Below are positions 15,480-24,987 of a DNA stretch of 54,384 bases, one piece after another (within the stretch, counting starts at the first letter, position 1; each line of letters starts with the position of its first letter). The DNA is from an uncultured Myroides sp. Its GTDB lineage: Bacteria; Bacteroidota; Bacteroidia; Flavobacteriales; Flavobacteriaceae. The position numbers and the translations under genes were made by a program. Location of the stretch: assembly GCA_913777665.1 (NCBI GenBank), contig CAJYTF010000020.1:1-54384 (forward strand). The letters run 5' to 3'. The notes beneath the pieces are model-generated. The model saw nothing but the letters and a program-made list of their open reading frames with translations, was not told where the DNA came from and did not search any database.

Positions 15480-17006
15480 TTAAAACGGAACATCGCTGTC
15501 ATCACTAAAGCTGCTTCCAAAAATCTGATCGCTTGGCGGTAGATCATTTGTTAAATTTCGATCATTCATGCTCGATGGAAATTCATCAAAAGGCATAAAA
15601 GCATTATCTAAATTATCAAACTTACCAAACTTACCAAGGAATTTCAATCGTATGTTATCTAAACCACCATTACGGTGCTTTGCCACTATAAATTCAGCCT
15701 GACCTTCAGTTGGACTTTGTTCATCATCGTCCCAAACATCAATTTTATAATATTCTGGTCGGTAAATAAACGATACAATATCGGCATCCTGCTCAATTGC
15801 TCCTGATTCACGTAAATCTGAAAGTAACGGACGCTTTGAAGATCCACGAGTCTCAACCGCACGCGATAACTGCGAAAGTGCAATAACCGGAATATCTAAC
15901 TCTTTTGCCAAACCCTTTAAGTTACGCGAAATGGTAGAAATTTCCTGTTCACGGTTTCCACCTCCTTTACCGTTTCCGCCTGCTGTCATTAACTGTAAAT
16001 AATCGATAATAATCAATTGAATATCATATTGCGATTTTAAACGACGCGCTTTTGCACGTAAATCGAATATCGATAGCGAAGGTGTATCGTCAATAAATAA
16101 AGGTGCTTTTTCTAAATCTTTTACCTTCACGTTTAGTTGTTCCCATTCGTGTTGTTCTAATTTTCCGGTTCTTAATTTTTCGGAAGACAAACCGGTTTCC
16201 GATGAAATTAAGCGGGTAATTAACTGTACACTCGACATCTCTAACGAAAAGAAAGCCACACCTTTGTTGGCGTCAATGGCAATATTTCGAGCCATAGAAA
16301 GTACAAACGCCGTTTTACCCATACCGGGACGTGCAGCAATGATAATTAAATCTGATGGTTGCCAACCAGATGTTAATCCGTCTAATTTATGAAAACCTGT
16401 TGGCAAGCCCGATAAACCTTCGCGTTTACCAATTTCTTCGATACGTTTTTTTGCCTGTGCAACTAAAGATTGAGCTGTTTCGGTACTCTTCTTAATATTT
16501 CCTTGAGTAACATCGTACAGTTTTGATTCGGCTTGATCTAACAATTCAAAAATATCTGAAGATTCATCGTAGGCATCTTCAATAATTTCTGCCGAAATTT
16601 TAATCAGACTTCGTTGAATAAATTTCTGTAAAATAATACGTGAATGGAACTCGATATGCGCCGATGACGCAATCTTTTGTGTAAGATTAATCAGGTAGAA
16701 ATCACCACCTACTAATTCTAATTTACCATTTTTTCGTAACTGGGTAGAAACCGTTAAAATATCAATTGGCTGGCTGGCTTTAAAAAGCATTTCAATAGCA
16801 TCATAAATATGTTTATGTGCGTCTTTGTAAAATGCATCGGGTTTTAAAATATCAATAGCTTCGTCAACTCCTTTTTTGTCAATCATCATTGCACCCAACA
16901 CAGCTTCTTCTAAATCAACTGCTTGCGGCGGAATTTTTCCTTTTTCTAAGGAAATTATATTCTGATTGGTTTTAAAATTCGTACTTAATACTTTCTCTTG
17001 TTCCAT
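15480..17006 (-). CDS. dnaB: Replicative DNA helicase DnaB
   Basis: 508-residue hexameric replication-fork helicase. The N-terminal primase-binding domain (residues ~25-125, VDLEEAVLGAMMID) is followed by the RecA-like domain with Walker A ARPGMGKTAF near 230 and Walker B LIIIDYLQLM near 330, then SRAVETR and RESGAIEQDAD motifs. No intein. The last residues SFSDDSDVPF form an acidic tail ending in hydrophobic residues, strongly reminiscent of the protein-interaction tip of SSB. Preceded by a ~150-bp spacer from accA. Confidence 0.97.
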   Translation of the reverse strand: MEQEKVLSTNFKTNQNIISLEKGKIPPQAVDLEEAVLGAMMIDKKGVDEAIDILKPDAFYKDAHKHIYDAIEMLFKASQPIDILTVSTQLRKNGKLELVGGDFYLINLTQKIASSAHIEFHSRIILQKFIQRSLIKISAEIIEDAYDESSDIFELLDQAESKLYDVTQGNIKKSTETAQSLVAQAKKRIEEIGKREGLSGLPTGFHKLDGLTSGWQPSDLIIIAARPGMGKTAFVLSMARNIAIDANKGVAFFSLEMSSVQLITRLISSETGLSSEKLRTGKLEQHEWEQLNVKVKDLEKAPLFIDDTPSLSIFDLRAKARRLKSQYDIQLIIIDYLQLMTAGGNGKGGGNREQEISTISRNLKGLAKELDIPVIALSQLSRAVETRGSSKRPLLSDLRESGAIEQDADIVSFIYRPEYYKIDVWDDDEQSPTEGQAEFIVAKHRNGGLDNIRLKFLGKFGKFDNLDNAFMPFDEFPSSMNDRNLTNDLPPSDQIFGSSFSDDSDVPF

Positions 17007-17109
17007 AAAGCGAATTTAGTTTTTTTAAAACTATTTTACCAACTAAACTTATTAACTATTTGGTAAAATTGAAAATATTTTGGTGTTGATAAATTAATTT
17101 AAATAAAAC

Positions 17110-17138
17110 AAAAAGCTGAACAAGAAGTCCAGCTTTTT
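17110..17138 (-). terminator. Terminator downstream of accA
   Basis: A nine-bp inverted repeat AAAAAGCTG/CAGCTTTTT with an 11-nt loop just beyond the accA stop; on the minus strand it ends in a T-tract. Confidence 0.75.
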
Positions 17139-17157
17139 ACTATTTTATAGTTCTGAA

Positions 17158-18111
17158 TTATTCTGAAAATTCACCCATTTTAGAATATTTATCCATACGC
17201 TCATCTATTAAAGTATCTATTTTCTTTTTAGATAATTCGTTGTATGTTTTAACTATGGTTTTCTTAACTGTTTCAAAAGTAACTGCACGATCGTAATGTG
17301 CACCACCAAGAGGTTCAGGAATTACATCATCAATTAAATGATTTTTCTTCATGTCAACCGATGTTAGTTTTAAAGCATCTGCAGCAATCTCTTTATATTC
17401 CCAACTGCGAAATAAGATCGATGAACAAGATTCAGGCGAAATTACCGAATACCATGTGTTTTCTAACATAAAAACTTTGTCACCTACACCTATTCCTAAA
17501 GCTCCACCCGAAGCACCTTCACCAACAATAATAACAATAATTGGCACTTTAATACGGAACATTTCAAAAATATTGCGTGCAATAGCTTCACCTTGTCCGC
17601 GTTCTTCAGCTTCTAAACCAGGATAAGCTCCCGGAGTATCAACAAAAGTTACAACAGGCACGTTAAATTTTTCTGCCATACGCATTAAACGCAATGCTTT
17701 ACGGTAACCTTCTGGGTTTGCCATACCAAAATTACGGTATTGACGTGTTTTTGTGTTGGTTCCTTTTTGCTGACCAATGAACATGAACGACTGATCGCCA
17801 ATTTTACCCAAACCTCCAATCATTGCTTTATCGTCTTTAACACCTCTGTCGCCAAAAAGTTCTAAAAACGAATCACCACAAATGGCATTGATATAGTCTA
17901 ATGTATAAGGACGGTTTGGATGACGCGATAATTGTACACGCTGCCAAGCATTTAAGTTACCGTATATTTCTTTTTTGGTTTCTTCTAATTTCTTTTCGAT
18001 ATTTTTACAAGTTTCTGTAACATCCACATCAGATTCTTCTCCAATAATCTGGCATTTATCTAATTGTTCGTTTAACTCTTTAATAGGTAATTCGAAATCT
18101 AAATACTCCAT
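17158..18111 (-). CDS. accA: Acetyl-CoA carboxylase carboxyltransferase, alpha subunit
   Basis: Transfers carboxyl from biotin-BCCP to acetyl-CoA, the first committed step of fatty acid synthesis, in an alpha2-beta2 complex with AccD. 317 residues, normal length. Recognisable segments are [31 protein letters not shown] near 155-175, and [19 protein letters not shown] near 195, an oxyanion-hole loop. The C-terminal helices [11 protein letters not shown] are typical. It is separated from the EamA gene by 53 bp. Confidence 0.97.
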   Translation of the reverse strand: MEYLDFELPIKELNEQLDKCQIIGEESDVDVTETCKNIEKKLEETKKEIYGNLNAWQRVQLSRHPNRPYTLDYINAICGDSFLELFGDRGVKDDKAMIGGLGKIGDQSFMFIGQQKGTNTKTRQYRNFGMANPEGYRKALRLMRMAEKFNVPVVTFVDTPGAYPGLEAEERGQGEAIARNIFEMFRIKVPIIVIIVGEGASGGALGIGVGDKVFMLENTWYSVISPESCSSILFRSWEYKEIAADALKLTSVDMKKNHLIDDVIPEPLGGAHYDRAVTFETVKKTIVKTYNELSKKKIDTLIDERMDKYSKMGEFSE

Positions 18112-18164
18112 AAACCCTTTACTATTTTATGTGTTTTGCAGCTACAAATATAGCGTTTTTATAA

Positions 18165-19049
18165 TTATACCGATGCTTTTTTACGATTTTTAAAATAGGC
18201 ATTTAACAGCACCGTAAGCAGAATGATTAATGCGCCAAAGTAAAAAGCAGGTGTCATTTTTTCTTGATCTTTAAATAGAAAAACCGCCAATAGAATGCCG
18301 TAAATAGGTTCTAAATTTATGGTTAGCATTATGGTATAAGGCGATAAATACTTCATTATGTCTATGGTTGCAATAAACGGATAAGCCGTACAGATTGATC
18401 CTAATATACCTAACCAGATATAGTCATTTGGTTGAAAGTTAAAGTTTTTTGGGGTAAATCCTCCTTGAAAAAAGAGGAAACATGCCAAAATAAACAAACC
18501 GCCTACCAATTCGTAAAAACTTATCACAACGCTGTCGTGCGTATTTGCCAATTTTCCGTTGATGATCGAAAACGAAGCTGATAAAAATGCGGATGTCAGT
18601 GCCACCAAAATTCCCATTTTGTATTGAGTTTCAAACTGAAAAATCAATAATAATCCAACAACAACCAAACATCCTAAAAATACTTCATATAAAATAAACT
18701 TTCGTTTGTAAAATATGGGTTCTAATATCGATGTAAAAAAGGCTCCGGTTGAAAGACAAGCTAATGTTATGGATATGTTCGAAATTTTAATGGCGTAGAA
18801 AAACGTTAACCAATGCAAGGCTATGACAAATCCGAAGATAAAAAATCGGAAAATATCTTTTGGTGCAATTGCCAAGTTCTTCTTTTTAATCAGCAGATAA
18901 AACAAAATTACGCTGATTCCTATTGCTATTCTGGTAAAAACCAACGGCAAGGCTTCTAAAGTAATTAAATGCCCCAATATGGCGGTAAATCCCCAAATGA
19001 AAACGATTAAATGAAGATGTAACTGATTTTTTAAGTTAACGTTTGGCAT
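18165..19049 (-). CDS. EamA/DMT-family transporter
   Basis: 294 residues with ten predicted membrane helices in two EamA repeats (drug/metabolite transporter superfamily). The first repeat starts at LHLHLIVFIWGFTAILGHL and the second near residue 145. The substrate cannot be inferred. The first 14 bases overlap the end of lptG, indicating co-translation with that gene, although no functional link is evident. Confidence 0.88.
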   Translation of the reverse strand: MPNVNLKNQLHLHLIVFIWGFTAILGHLITLEALPLVFTRIAIGISVILFYLLIKKKNLAIAPKDIFRFFIFGFVIALHWLTFFYAIKISNISITLACLSTGAFFTSILEPIFYKRKFILYEVFLGCLVVVGLLLIFQFETQYKMGILVALTSAFLSASFSIINGKLANTHDSVVISFYELVGGLFILACFLFFQGGFTPKNFNFQPNDYIWLGILGSICTAYPFIATIDIMKYLSPYTIMLTINLEPIYGILLAVFLFKDQEKMTPAFYFGALIILLTVLLNAYFKNRKKASV

Positions 19050-20109
19050 TATTTAAAAGATAAACAGCCAGGATTCCGAATAGTACGTTTGGAAACCACA
19101 CTGCAAATAATGGATTGATACTTGATGCTTCTGCCAACGTACCGAAAATTTTATCGAAGAATATATAAGTGAACGCCAAGCCAATGCCCATAGCAAGGTT
19201 TACACCCATTCCACCGCGACGTTTCATTGACGAAACCGCCACCGCAATAATTGTTAAAATAAAGGCAGAAACCGGAACGCTGTACTTTTTGTATTTTACC
19301 ACCATATACGCGTTGATGTTTGATGATCCGCGCATTTTTTCTTTTTCTATGAATTGATTTAATTCAGAAAGTGTCATGGTTTCTGCAGCATAAATTGCCG
19401 GCGTTAAATCGTCCACTTCAAAACTAAACTTCATGCGTTTTTCAGATTCTTTTTCGATCTGATCATCTTGAACTCCCACCGTTCTTTTTTGATAATTATA
19501 TAAAGTATAATCTTTTGTACTGTCGTTATAAACAATTCGTCCGGCTTCAATTTTTGAAACCAAATTCAATCCTTTAAACTTTTCTAATGTAAAATTATAA
19601 CCTGTTTTAGTGCTGTAACTAAAATTACTAACAAAGATAAATTCGTTTTTATTGAGCTGTTTAAATACGTTTTGCGTTTCACGAACTTCCTTCCGCTTTA
19701 AATATTTGTATCTAAAATCGTTATACCCCAAACTTGCTTTTGGAACAATAAAAAAGCCCATCAATAAAGCGAAAATCGATATAAAAGTTGCCCCAATAAT
19801 ATACGGACGCAGAAAACGCATATACGAAATACCTGAACTTAAAATAGCAACAATCTCTGTATTCGATGCCAATTTTGATGTAAACCAGATAATGGAAATA
19901 AACAAAAATATCGGGAAAAGCATGTTGGCAAAATAGATGGTAAAATTGCCGTAGTACGTTAACACATCAATTAAAGCGATATCGTTTTCTAATATTTTAT
20001 TGATTTTTTCGGCAATATCAACCGTAATTCCAATAGGAATAAAAAGCATAATCATTACGAAGAATGTGCCCAGATATCTTTTTAATATGTACCAGTCAAT
20101 AATTTTCAT
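19036..20109 (-). CDS. lptG: LptF/LptG-family LPS export permease
   Basis: 357-residue YjgP/YjgQ permease of the Lpt ABC transporter that extracts LPS from the inner membrane and hands it to LptC/LptA. Six membrane helices: three at residues 1-125, then a periplasmic beta-jellyroll domain (~130-260), then three more after 275. The N-terminus IIDWYILKRYLGTFF is characteristic. Bacteroidota normally have a separate LptF; the choice of G over F is by resemblance and operon position after tgt. Confidence 0.85.
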   Translation of the reverse strand: MKIIDWYILKRYLGTFFVMIMLFIPIGITVDIAEKINKILENDIALIDVLTYYGNFTIYFANMLFPIFLFISIIWFTSKLASNTEIVAILSSGISYMRFLRPYIIGATFISIFALLMGFFIVPKASLGYNDFRYKYLKRKEVRETQNVFKQLNKNEFIFVSNFSYSTKTGYNFTLEKFKGLNLVSKIEAGRIVYNDSTKDYTLYNYQKRTVGVQDDQIEKESEKRMKFSFEVDDLTPAIYAAETMTLSELNQFIEKEKMRGSSNINAYMVVKYKKYSVPVSAFILTIIAVAVSSMKRRGGMGVNLAMGIGLAFTYIFFDKIFGTLAEASSINPLFAVWFPNVLFGILAVYLLNNAKR

Positions 20110-20119
20110 TCTACCGAAA

Positions 20120-21250
20120 TTATAAACGCGTTGCCATTTGTTTTACCATTTTTTCTTTCCAAGCATAAAATGTTCCAGCAATAATTTGTCTGCGGGCTTC
20201 ACGTACCAACCACATGTAAAAGCCAAGATTGTGAATGGTTGCAATTTGTTTGCCTAAATATTCATCAGACACAAATAAATGACGTAAATACGCTTTAGAA
20301 TAATCGGTATCAACCCAAGTGTTTCCCATTGGATCAATCGGACTGTAATCATCAGCCCATTTTTTATTTTTTATATTGATGAATCCTTCACTGGTAAACA
20401 ACATTCCGTTGCGTGCATTACGTGTAGGCATTACGCAGTCGAACATATCAATTCCCAACGCAATGTTTTCTAAAATGTTTATAGGTGTACCAACACCCAT
20501 TAAATAACGCGGTTTGTCTTTTGGAAGGATATTGGTTACCACTTCGCACATTTCGTACATTTCTTCAGCAGGTTCACCAACAGATAATCCGCCAATAGCA
20601 TTACCAACCGCACCAGCATTTGCAATATATTCTGCCGATTGTGCGCGTAAATCTTTAAAAGTTGATCCTTGAACAATTGGGAAAAATGCTTGGTCGTAGC
20701 CGTATTTTGTTGGAACTTTTTCCAAATGATTAATGCAGCGATCTAACCAACGGTGTGTCATGTGCATACTACGTTGTGCATAACGGTAATCGCAAGGGTA
20801 AGGTGTACATTCATCAAACGCCATAATAATATCGGCACCAATGGTACGTTGAATTTCCATTACATTTTCCGGAGAGAAAAAGTGGTAAGATCCATCAATA
20901 TGCGATTTAAACTTAACGCCTTCTTCTTTAATTTTTCTTCTACCCGATAATGAATAAACCTGAAAACCACCAGAATCAGTCAAAATATTTCTGTCCCAGT
21001 TCATGAATTTGTGCAATCCACCGGCTTTTTCTAAAATTTCGGTTTTCGGACGCAAATACAAATGGTACGTGTTTCCTAAAATAATATCCGGATTAATATC
21101 TTCTTTTAGTTCACGCTGGTGCACTCCTTTTACGGTAGCTGCCGTTCCAACGGGCATAAATATTGGGGTTTCAATAACGCCGTGGTCAGTTGTAATAACG
21201 CCTGCCCTAGCTTTTGAGTTTATATCGGTGTGCAGTAAATCGAATTTCAT
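20120..21250 (-). CDS. tgt: tRNA-guanine transglycosylase without zinc cysteines
   Basis: Exchanges G34 of His/Asn/Asp/Tyr tRNAs for preQ1 in queuosine synthesis. 376 residues. Asp92 (DSGGFQV) and the nucleophile region GIDMFDCVMPTRNARNG are intact. The zinc site, normally C-x-C-x2-C followed by His, aligns without gaps to SPIDPMGNTWVDTDYSKAYL, where the three cysteines are Gly309, Thr311 and Asp314. Only His340 remains. I recall this also from other Bacteroidota Tgt proteins, so it is probably a lineage trait rather than decay. Ten bp separate it from lptG. Confidence 0.95.
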   Translation of the reverse strand: MKFDLLHTDINSKARAGVITTDHGVIETPIFMPVGTAATVKGVHQRELKEDINPDIILGNTYHLYLRPKTEILEKAGGLHKFMNWDRNILTDSGGFQVYSLSGRRKIKEEGVKFKSHIDGSYHFFSPENVMEIQRTIGADIIMAFDECTPYPCDYRYAQRSMHMTHRWLDRCINHLEKVPTKYGYDQAFFPIVQGSTFKDLRAQSAEYIANAGAVGNAIGGLSVGEPAEEMYEMCEVVTNILPKDKPRYLMGVGTPINILENIALGIDMFDCVMPTRNARNGMLFTSEGFINIKNKKWADDYSPIDPMGNTWVDTDYSKAYLRHLFVSDEYLGKQIATIHNLGFYMWLVREARRQIIAGTFYAWKEKMVKQMATRL

Positions 21251-21364
21251 ACTTGTTGTTTACAAGCTGCAAATATACGCTTTTTGGTGTTTAGTTTTTT
21301 GGTTATGTTTTATAGATTTTTATGCAAAATAATTGGAAATTTAAAACACTAAAATAAAATGATT

Positions 21365-22117
21365 TTAATAATATTCATAAGTATTGTAGAAATCTACAAC
21401 TGGATATTTCAAATGCTCGTTAATTTTGTAATTATCGTTATCGTATGTAATAAAGTATTCAGCAAAAAAGGTTCCGTTAGCAGTTATTTCTATTAAGATT
21501 CTATCATTTTTATCTATACTTCTTATTACTTTATAAGCTTTTGTATATATATTGTAGAATGGGTTCGTTTTATCATTATGGCTATAAGTATAAACTTCAT
21601 TGTTACTTTTTTCAACAATTAAATTACCATTTAAATAATATTTGTTATTGCTTTTTAAACTACCATCATTATTATATTCGTATTTAATGGTTTGTGTTGA
21701 ACCATTACTTTTAATATAATAACGTTCTTCAATTATCTGATTTAGTTTATTATAAGTGAAATGATTTTCACTCTCATTTTTGTTAATTGGATTTTCAATA
21801 CTCCCTTCAGCATTTAAATTCGCTATAAAAATAAGTTTATTGCTTTTATTATAATTAAACTTATGTATTGAAAAGCTATCAAAACCAGAACTATTTTGTC
21901 CTCTATATCTACTATATATCGAGTCTATAAATCCTGAAGAATTGTAATAGTATTGATGTTCACCAAATCTATCATTCATTTTCTTGATTTTCTTACCAAT
22001 TGGTGCAGTTTCAACCACTTGATTGGCACGTGGTCTTTCAAAATCACTTCGTATAAAGTTATCATCAGAGCATGCTATAATGCTAAAAATAAATAATAAG
22101 AGTACTAAATTTTTCAT
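21365..22117 (-). CDS. Hypothetical lipoprotein
   Basis: 250 residues. The lipoprotein signal is MKNLVLLLFIFSIIAC, with the acylated Cys16 followed by SDDNF. The mature part is rich in Tyr, Asn and Lys with spaced Y-x-Y/N motifs (YYYNSSGFIDSIYS, IKYEYNNDGSLKSNNKYY), resembling the short beta-hairpin units of YD-repeat-like proteins seen in many Bacteroidota lipoproteins. Function unknown. It stands alone between tgt and fahA. Confidence 0.75.
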   Translation of the reverse strand: MKNLVLLLFIFSIIACSDDNFIRSDFERPRANQVVETAPIGKKIKKMNDRFGEHQYYYNSSGFIDSIYSRYRGQNSSGFDSFSIHKFNYNKSNKLIFIANLNAEGSIENPINKNESENHFTYNKLNQIIEERYYIKSNGSTQTIKYEYNNDGSLKSNNKYYLNGNLIVEKSNNEVYTYSHNDKTNPFYNIYTKAYKVIRSIDKNDRILIEITANGTFFAEYFITYDNDNYKINEHLKYPVVDFYNTYEYY

Positions 22118-22151
22118 AAGTATGTATTTTATTGTTAAATATAATAAAAAA

Positions 22152-22173
22152 AGCCCACTCTTTCGAATGGACT
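22152..22173 (-). terminator. Terminator downstream of fahA
   Basis: On the minus strand AGTCCATTC-gaaa-GAGTGGGCT pairs over nine bp (two G-U) with a GAAA loop and a following T7 tract. Confidence 0.8.
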
Positions 22174-22197
22174 ATTAAGATACTAAGTATATATATT

Positions 22198-23487
22198 TTA
22201 ATTCTCTAACGGAACTGCTGGTAACAATTGCGATGAAACATCACCAAAACCAATACGAACTCCGTTTTTTTCACAGTAACCTTTCATAATTACAGTATCG
22301 TAATCCTCAATGAATGCTCGGGTAGATCCATCTGGCATTTCAATTGGGTTTTGTCCGCCCCAAGTTAATTCTAACATAGAACCGAAACTGTCTTTTGTAG
22401 GTCCTGAAATGGTTCCTGATCCCATTAAATCTCCTGAACTAACCAAACAACCATTTACTGTGTGATGTGCTAATTGCTGTGCCATGGTCCAGTACATATA
22501 TTTAAAGTTCGATTTACAAACTGTTTTTGCTTCTTTATCTTCTGGTTGAATAATTACTTCCAGATTAATATCAAAAGAATGATCACCTTTTTGTTGTAAA
22601 TAAGGTAAGGGTTTAGGATCTTCTTGCGATGGACTAGCACAACGGAAAGGTTCTAAAGCATCCATTGTAACTACCCAGCACGAAATTGAAGAACCAAAGT
22701 TTTTCGCTAAAAATGGTCCAAGTGGCACATATTCCCAAGCCTGAATATCACGTGCAGACCAATCGTTCAACAACACCATTCCAAACATGTGGTTTTCTGC
22801 ATCGTCAACCGAAACTCTGTCGCCCATAATATTAGCATCAGCAGTGATAAACGCCGTTTCTAATTCAAAATCAACACGGTTTGATGGTCCAAAAACAGGT
22901 TGTGTTTCGCCTTTTGGTAACGCTTGACCTAACGGACGGTTAACCGGAACGCCAGACGGAACAATAGTTGAACTTCTACCGTGATAACCTACCGGTAAAT
23001 GCAGCCAGTTTGGCAATAAGGCATTTGCAGGATCTCGGAACATCATACCTACATTGGTTGCGTGCTCACGGCTTGAGTAAAAATCGGTATAATCGCCAAT
23101 GAAAACAGGCAATTCTACATTTACTTCGTTTACATTAAAAATTGTTAGTTCGCGTGCTTTGGCATCGTCACGTAACTTTGGATTATTTGCTTCAAAAATT
23201 TCAGAAATTCTGTTACGAACGGCTCTCCAAACTTCTTTTCCTTCACTAATAAAAGCATTCAAGGTTTCATCGTACAACACATTATCATCAAAATCGATAT
23301 CCTTAAAAAAGCCTAAATTGTTTAAAGCTGTTAAACTAATGGCAAAATCGCCAATTCTGGTTCCAATCACTAAATCGTCTTCTTCTACCGAAAAAACGCC
23401 AAAAGGTATGTTCTGTATAGGAAAATCGCTGCCTGGAGCAACTTCTAACCACGATTTTAAGCTAGGATTGTTAGCAGGTATATTCAT
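22198..23487 (-). CDS. fahA: Fumarylacetoacetase
   Basis: Last step of tyrosine catabolism, splitting fumarylacetoacetate to fumarate and acetoacetate. 429 residues, normal for FAH. The N-terminal domain includes PIQNIPFGVF. The catalytic domain has DFYSSREHATNVG, LPVGYHGR (His, metal loop), DFELETAFI and NDWSARDIQAWEYVPLGPF, and then GDLMGSGTISGP. These are the canonical FAH active-site segments. No other tyrosine-degradation gene is in the window. Confidence 0.97.
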   Translation of the reverse strand: MNIPANNPSLKSWLEVAPGSDFPIQNIPFGVFSVEEDDLVIGTRIGDFAISLTALNNLGFFKDIDFDDNVLYDETLNAFISEGKEVWRAVRNRISEIFEANNPKLRDDAKARELTIFNVNEVNVELPVFIGDYTDFYSSREHATNVGMMFRDPANALLPNWLHLPVGYHGRSSTIVPSGVPVNRPLGQALPKGETQPVFGPSNRVDFELETAFITADANIMGDRVSVDDAENHMFGMVLLNDWSARDIQAWEYVPLGPFLAKNFGSSISCWVVTMDALEPFRCASPSQEDPKPLPYLQQKGDHSFDINLEVIIQPEDKEAKTVCKSNFKYMYWTMAQQLAHHTVNGCLVSSGDLMGSGTISGPTKDSFGSMLELTWGGQNPIEMPDGSTRAFIEDYDTVIMKGYCEKNGVRIGFGDVSSQLLPAVPLEN

Positions 23488-23547
23488 AGTTTTAATTATT
23501 TTTTGTTCTAATTAGATTACTTATGCGAATATAACAATGATTTTTTA

Positions 23548-23555
23548 TAAATTTG
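23548..23555 (+). promoter_or_regulatory. -7 box of glyA
   Basis: TAAATTTG, an exact TANNTTTG match, 25 bp before the glyA ATG in the divergent fahA-glyA gap. Confidence 0.55.
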
Positions 23556-23580
23556 AGTTCAATTTAAAGAATTAATAAAA

Positions 23581-24855
23581 ATGCAACGCGACGAACAAAT
23601 CTTTGATTTAATATTAGACGAGCAAGACAGACAAGTTAATGGTTTGGAATTAATTGCTTCGGAGAATTTTGTAAGCGACCAGGTTATGGAAGCTGCAGGA
23701 TCGGTTTTAACAAATAAATATGCAGAAGGTTACCCAGGTAAAAGATATTACGGTGGTTGTGAAGTTGTTGATATTGTGGAACAAATTGCTATAGACAGAG
23801 CCAAAACTTTGTTTAATGCAGAATACGTAAACGTACAGCCACATTCAGGTTCGCAAGCAAATACGGCGGTTTATGCAGCGGTTTTAAAACCGGGCGACAA
23901 AATTTTAGGTTTCGATTTATCGCACGGCGGACATTTAACGCACGGTTCTCCGGTTAACTTTTCGGGTAAATTGTACAACCCTGTTTTTTATGGTGTTGAT
24001 GAAGCTACCGGATTGATTAATTACGATAAAATTATGGAAGTTGCACAGCGTGAAAAACCACAATTGATTATTGCTGGTGCATCGGCTTACTCTCGTGATA
24101 TGGATTTTAAACGTTTCCGCGAAATTGCAGATGCTGTTGGTGCTTTGTTAATGGCAGATATTTCTCATCCGGCGGGTTTAATTGCTAAAGGATTGTTGTC
24201 TGATCCGCTTCCACACTGTCATATCGTTACAACAACAACACACAAAACTTTGCGTGGTCCTCGTGGCGGAATGATTATGATGGGTAAAGATTTTGAAAAT
24301 CCGTTTGGTTTAAAAACTCCTAAAGGCGAAACACGCATGATGTCTGCTTTGTTAGATTCTGCTGTTTTCCCAGGAAATCAAGGTGGTCCGTTAATGCATA
24401 TTATTGCAGCTAAAGCGGTTGCTTTTGGTGAAGCTTTACAAGACGAATTTATGCATTATGCGTTACAAGTTCAAAAAAATGCACAAGCAATGGCAAGCGC
24501 ATTTGTAAAACGCGGTTACAACATTATTTCTGGTGGAACTGATAACCACATGATGCTGATCGATTTACGCAATAAAAATATTTCGGGTAAAGAAGCAGAA
24601 AATGCTTTGGTTAAAGCTGAAATTACCGTTAATAAAAATATGGTTCCGTTTGATGATAAATCTCCGTTTGTAACATCGGGAATTCGTGTGGGAACTGCAG
24701 CAATTACAACGCGTGGTTTGGTTGAAGACGATATGGAAACCATTGTTGATTTAATTGATCGCGTTATAATGAATCATACAAATGAAGAAGTTATTGAGCA
24801 GATTGCCGATGAAGTTAACGAAATGATGAGCGAACGTGCAATGTTTGTTTTTTAA
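23581..24855 (+). CDS. glyA: Serine hydroxymethyltransferase
   Basis: PLP enzyme converting serine and tetrahydrofolate to glycine and methylene-THF. 424 residues. The substrate-side motif LIASENFVS is near residue 23 and [11 protein letters not shown] near 50. The PLP lysine lies in the [15 protein letters not shown] loop near 220, and VFPGNQGGP and a C-terminal [11 protein letters not shown] are present. It is followed by the first copy of a 51-bp terminator duplication. Confidence 0.98.
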   Translation: MQRDEQIFDLILDEQDRQVNGLELIASENFVSDQVMEAAGSVLTNKYAEGYPGKRYYGGCEVVDIVEQIAIDRAKTLFNAEYVNVQPHSGSQANTAVYAAVLKPGDKILGFDLSHGGHLTHGSPVNFSGKLYNPVFYGVDEATGLINYDKIMEVAQREKPQLIIAGASAYSRDMDFKRFREIADAVGALLMADISHPAGLIAKGLLSDPLPHCHIVTTTTHKTLRGPRGGMIMMGKDFENPFGLKTPKGETRMMSALLDSAVFPGNQGGPLMHIIAAKAVAFGEALQDEFMHYALQVQKNAQAMASAFVKRGYNIISGGTDNHMMLIDLRNKNISGKEAENALVKAEITVNKNMVPFDDKSPFVTSGIRVGTAAITTRGLVEDDMETIVDLIDRVIMNHTNEEVIEQIADEVNEMMSERAMFVF

Positions 24856-24856
24856 C

Positions 24857-24907
24857 AAATTATTTTATAAAAAGTTAAAGAGTCACTAAATGTGGCTCTT
24901 TTTTTGT
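24857..24907 (+). repeat. 51-bp terminator repeat, copy 1
   Basis: Identical over 51 bp to 28086-28136. It contains an intrinsic terminator at 24877-24901 (AAAGAGTCAC/GTGGCTCTTT, loop TAAAT, then T-tract). The two copies flank a three-gene island of secreted proteins. Confidence 0.9.
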
Positions 24908-24987
24908 ATATAAAAAATAAATCATGCTAAATTTTGTTAATAGAATTATTTATATTAGCATATGAATAATTTTTAAACAGTTAATTT

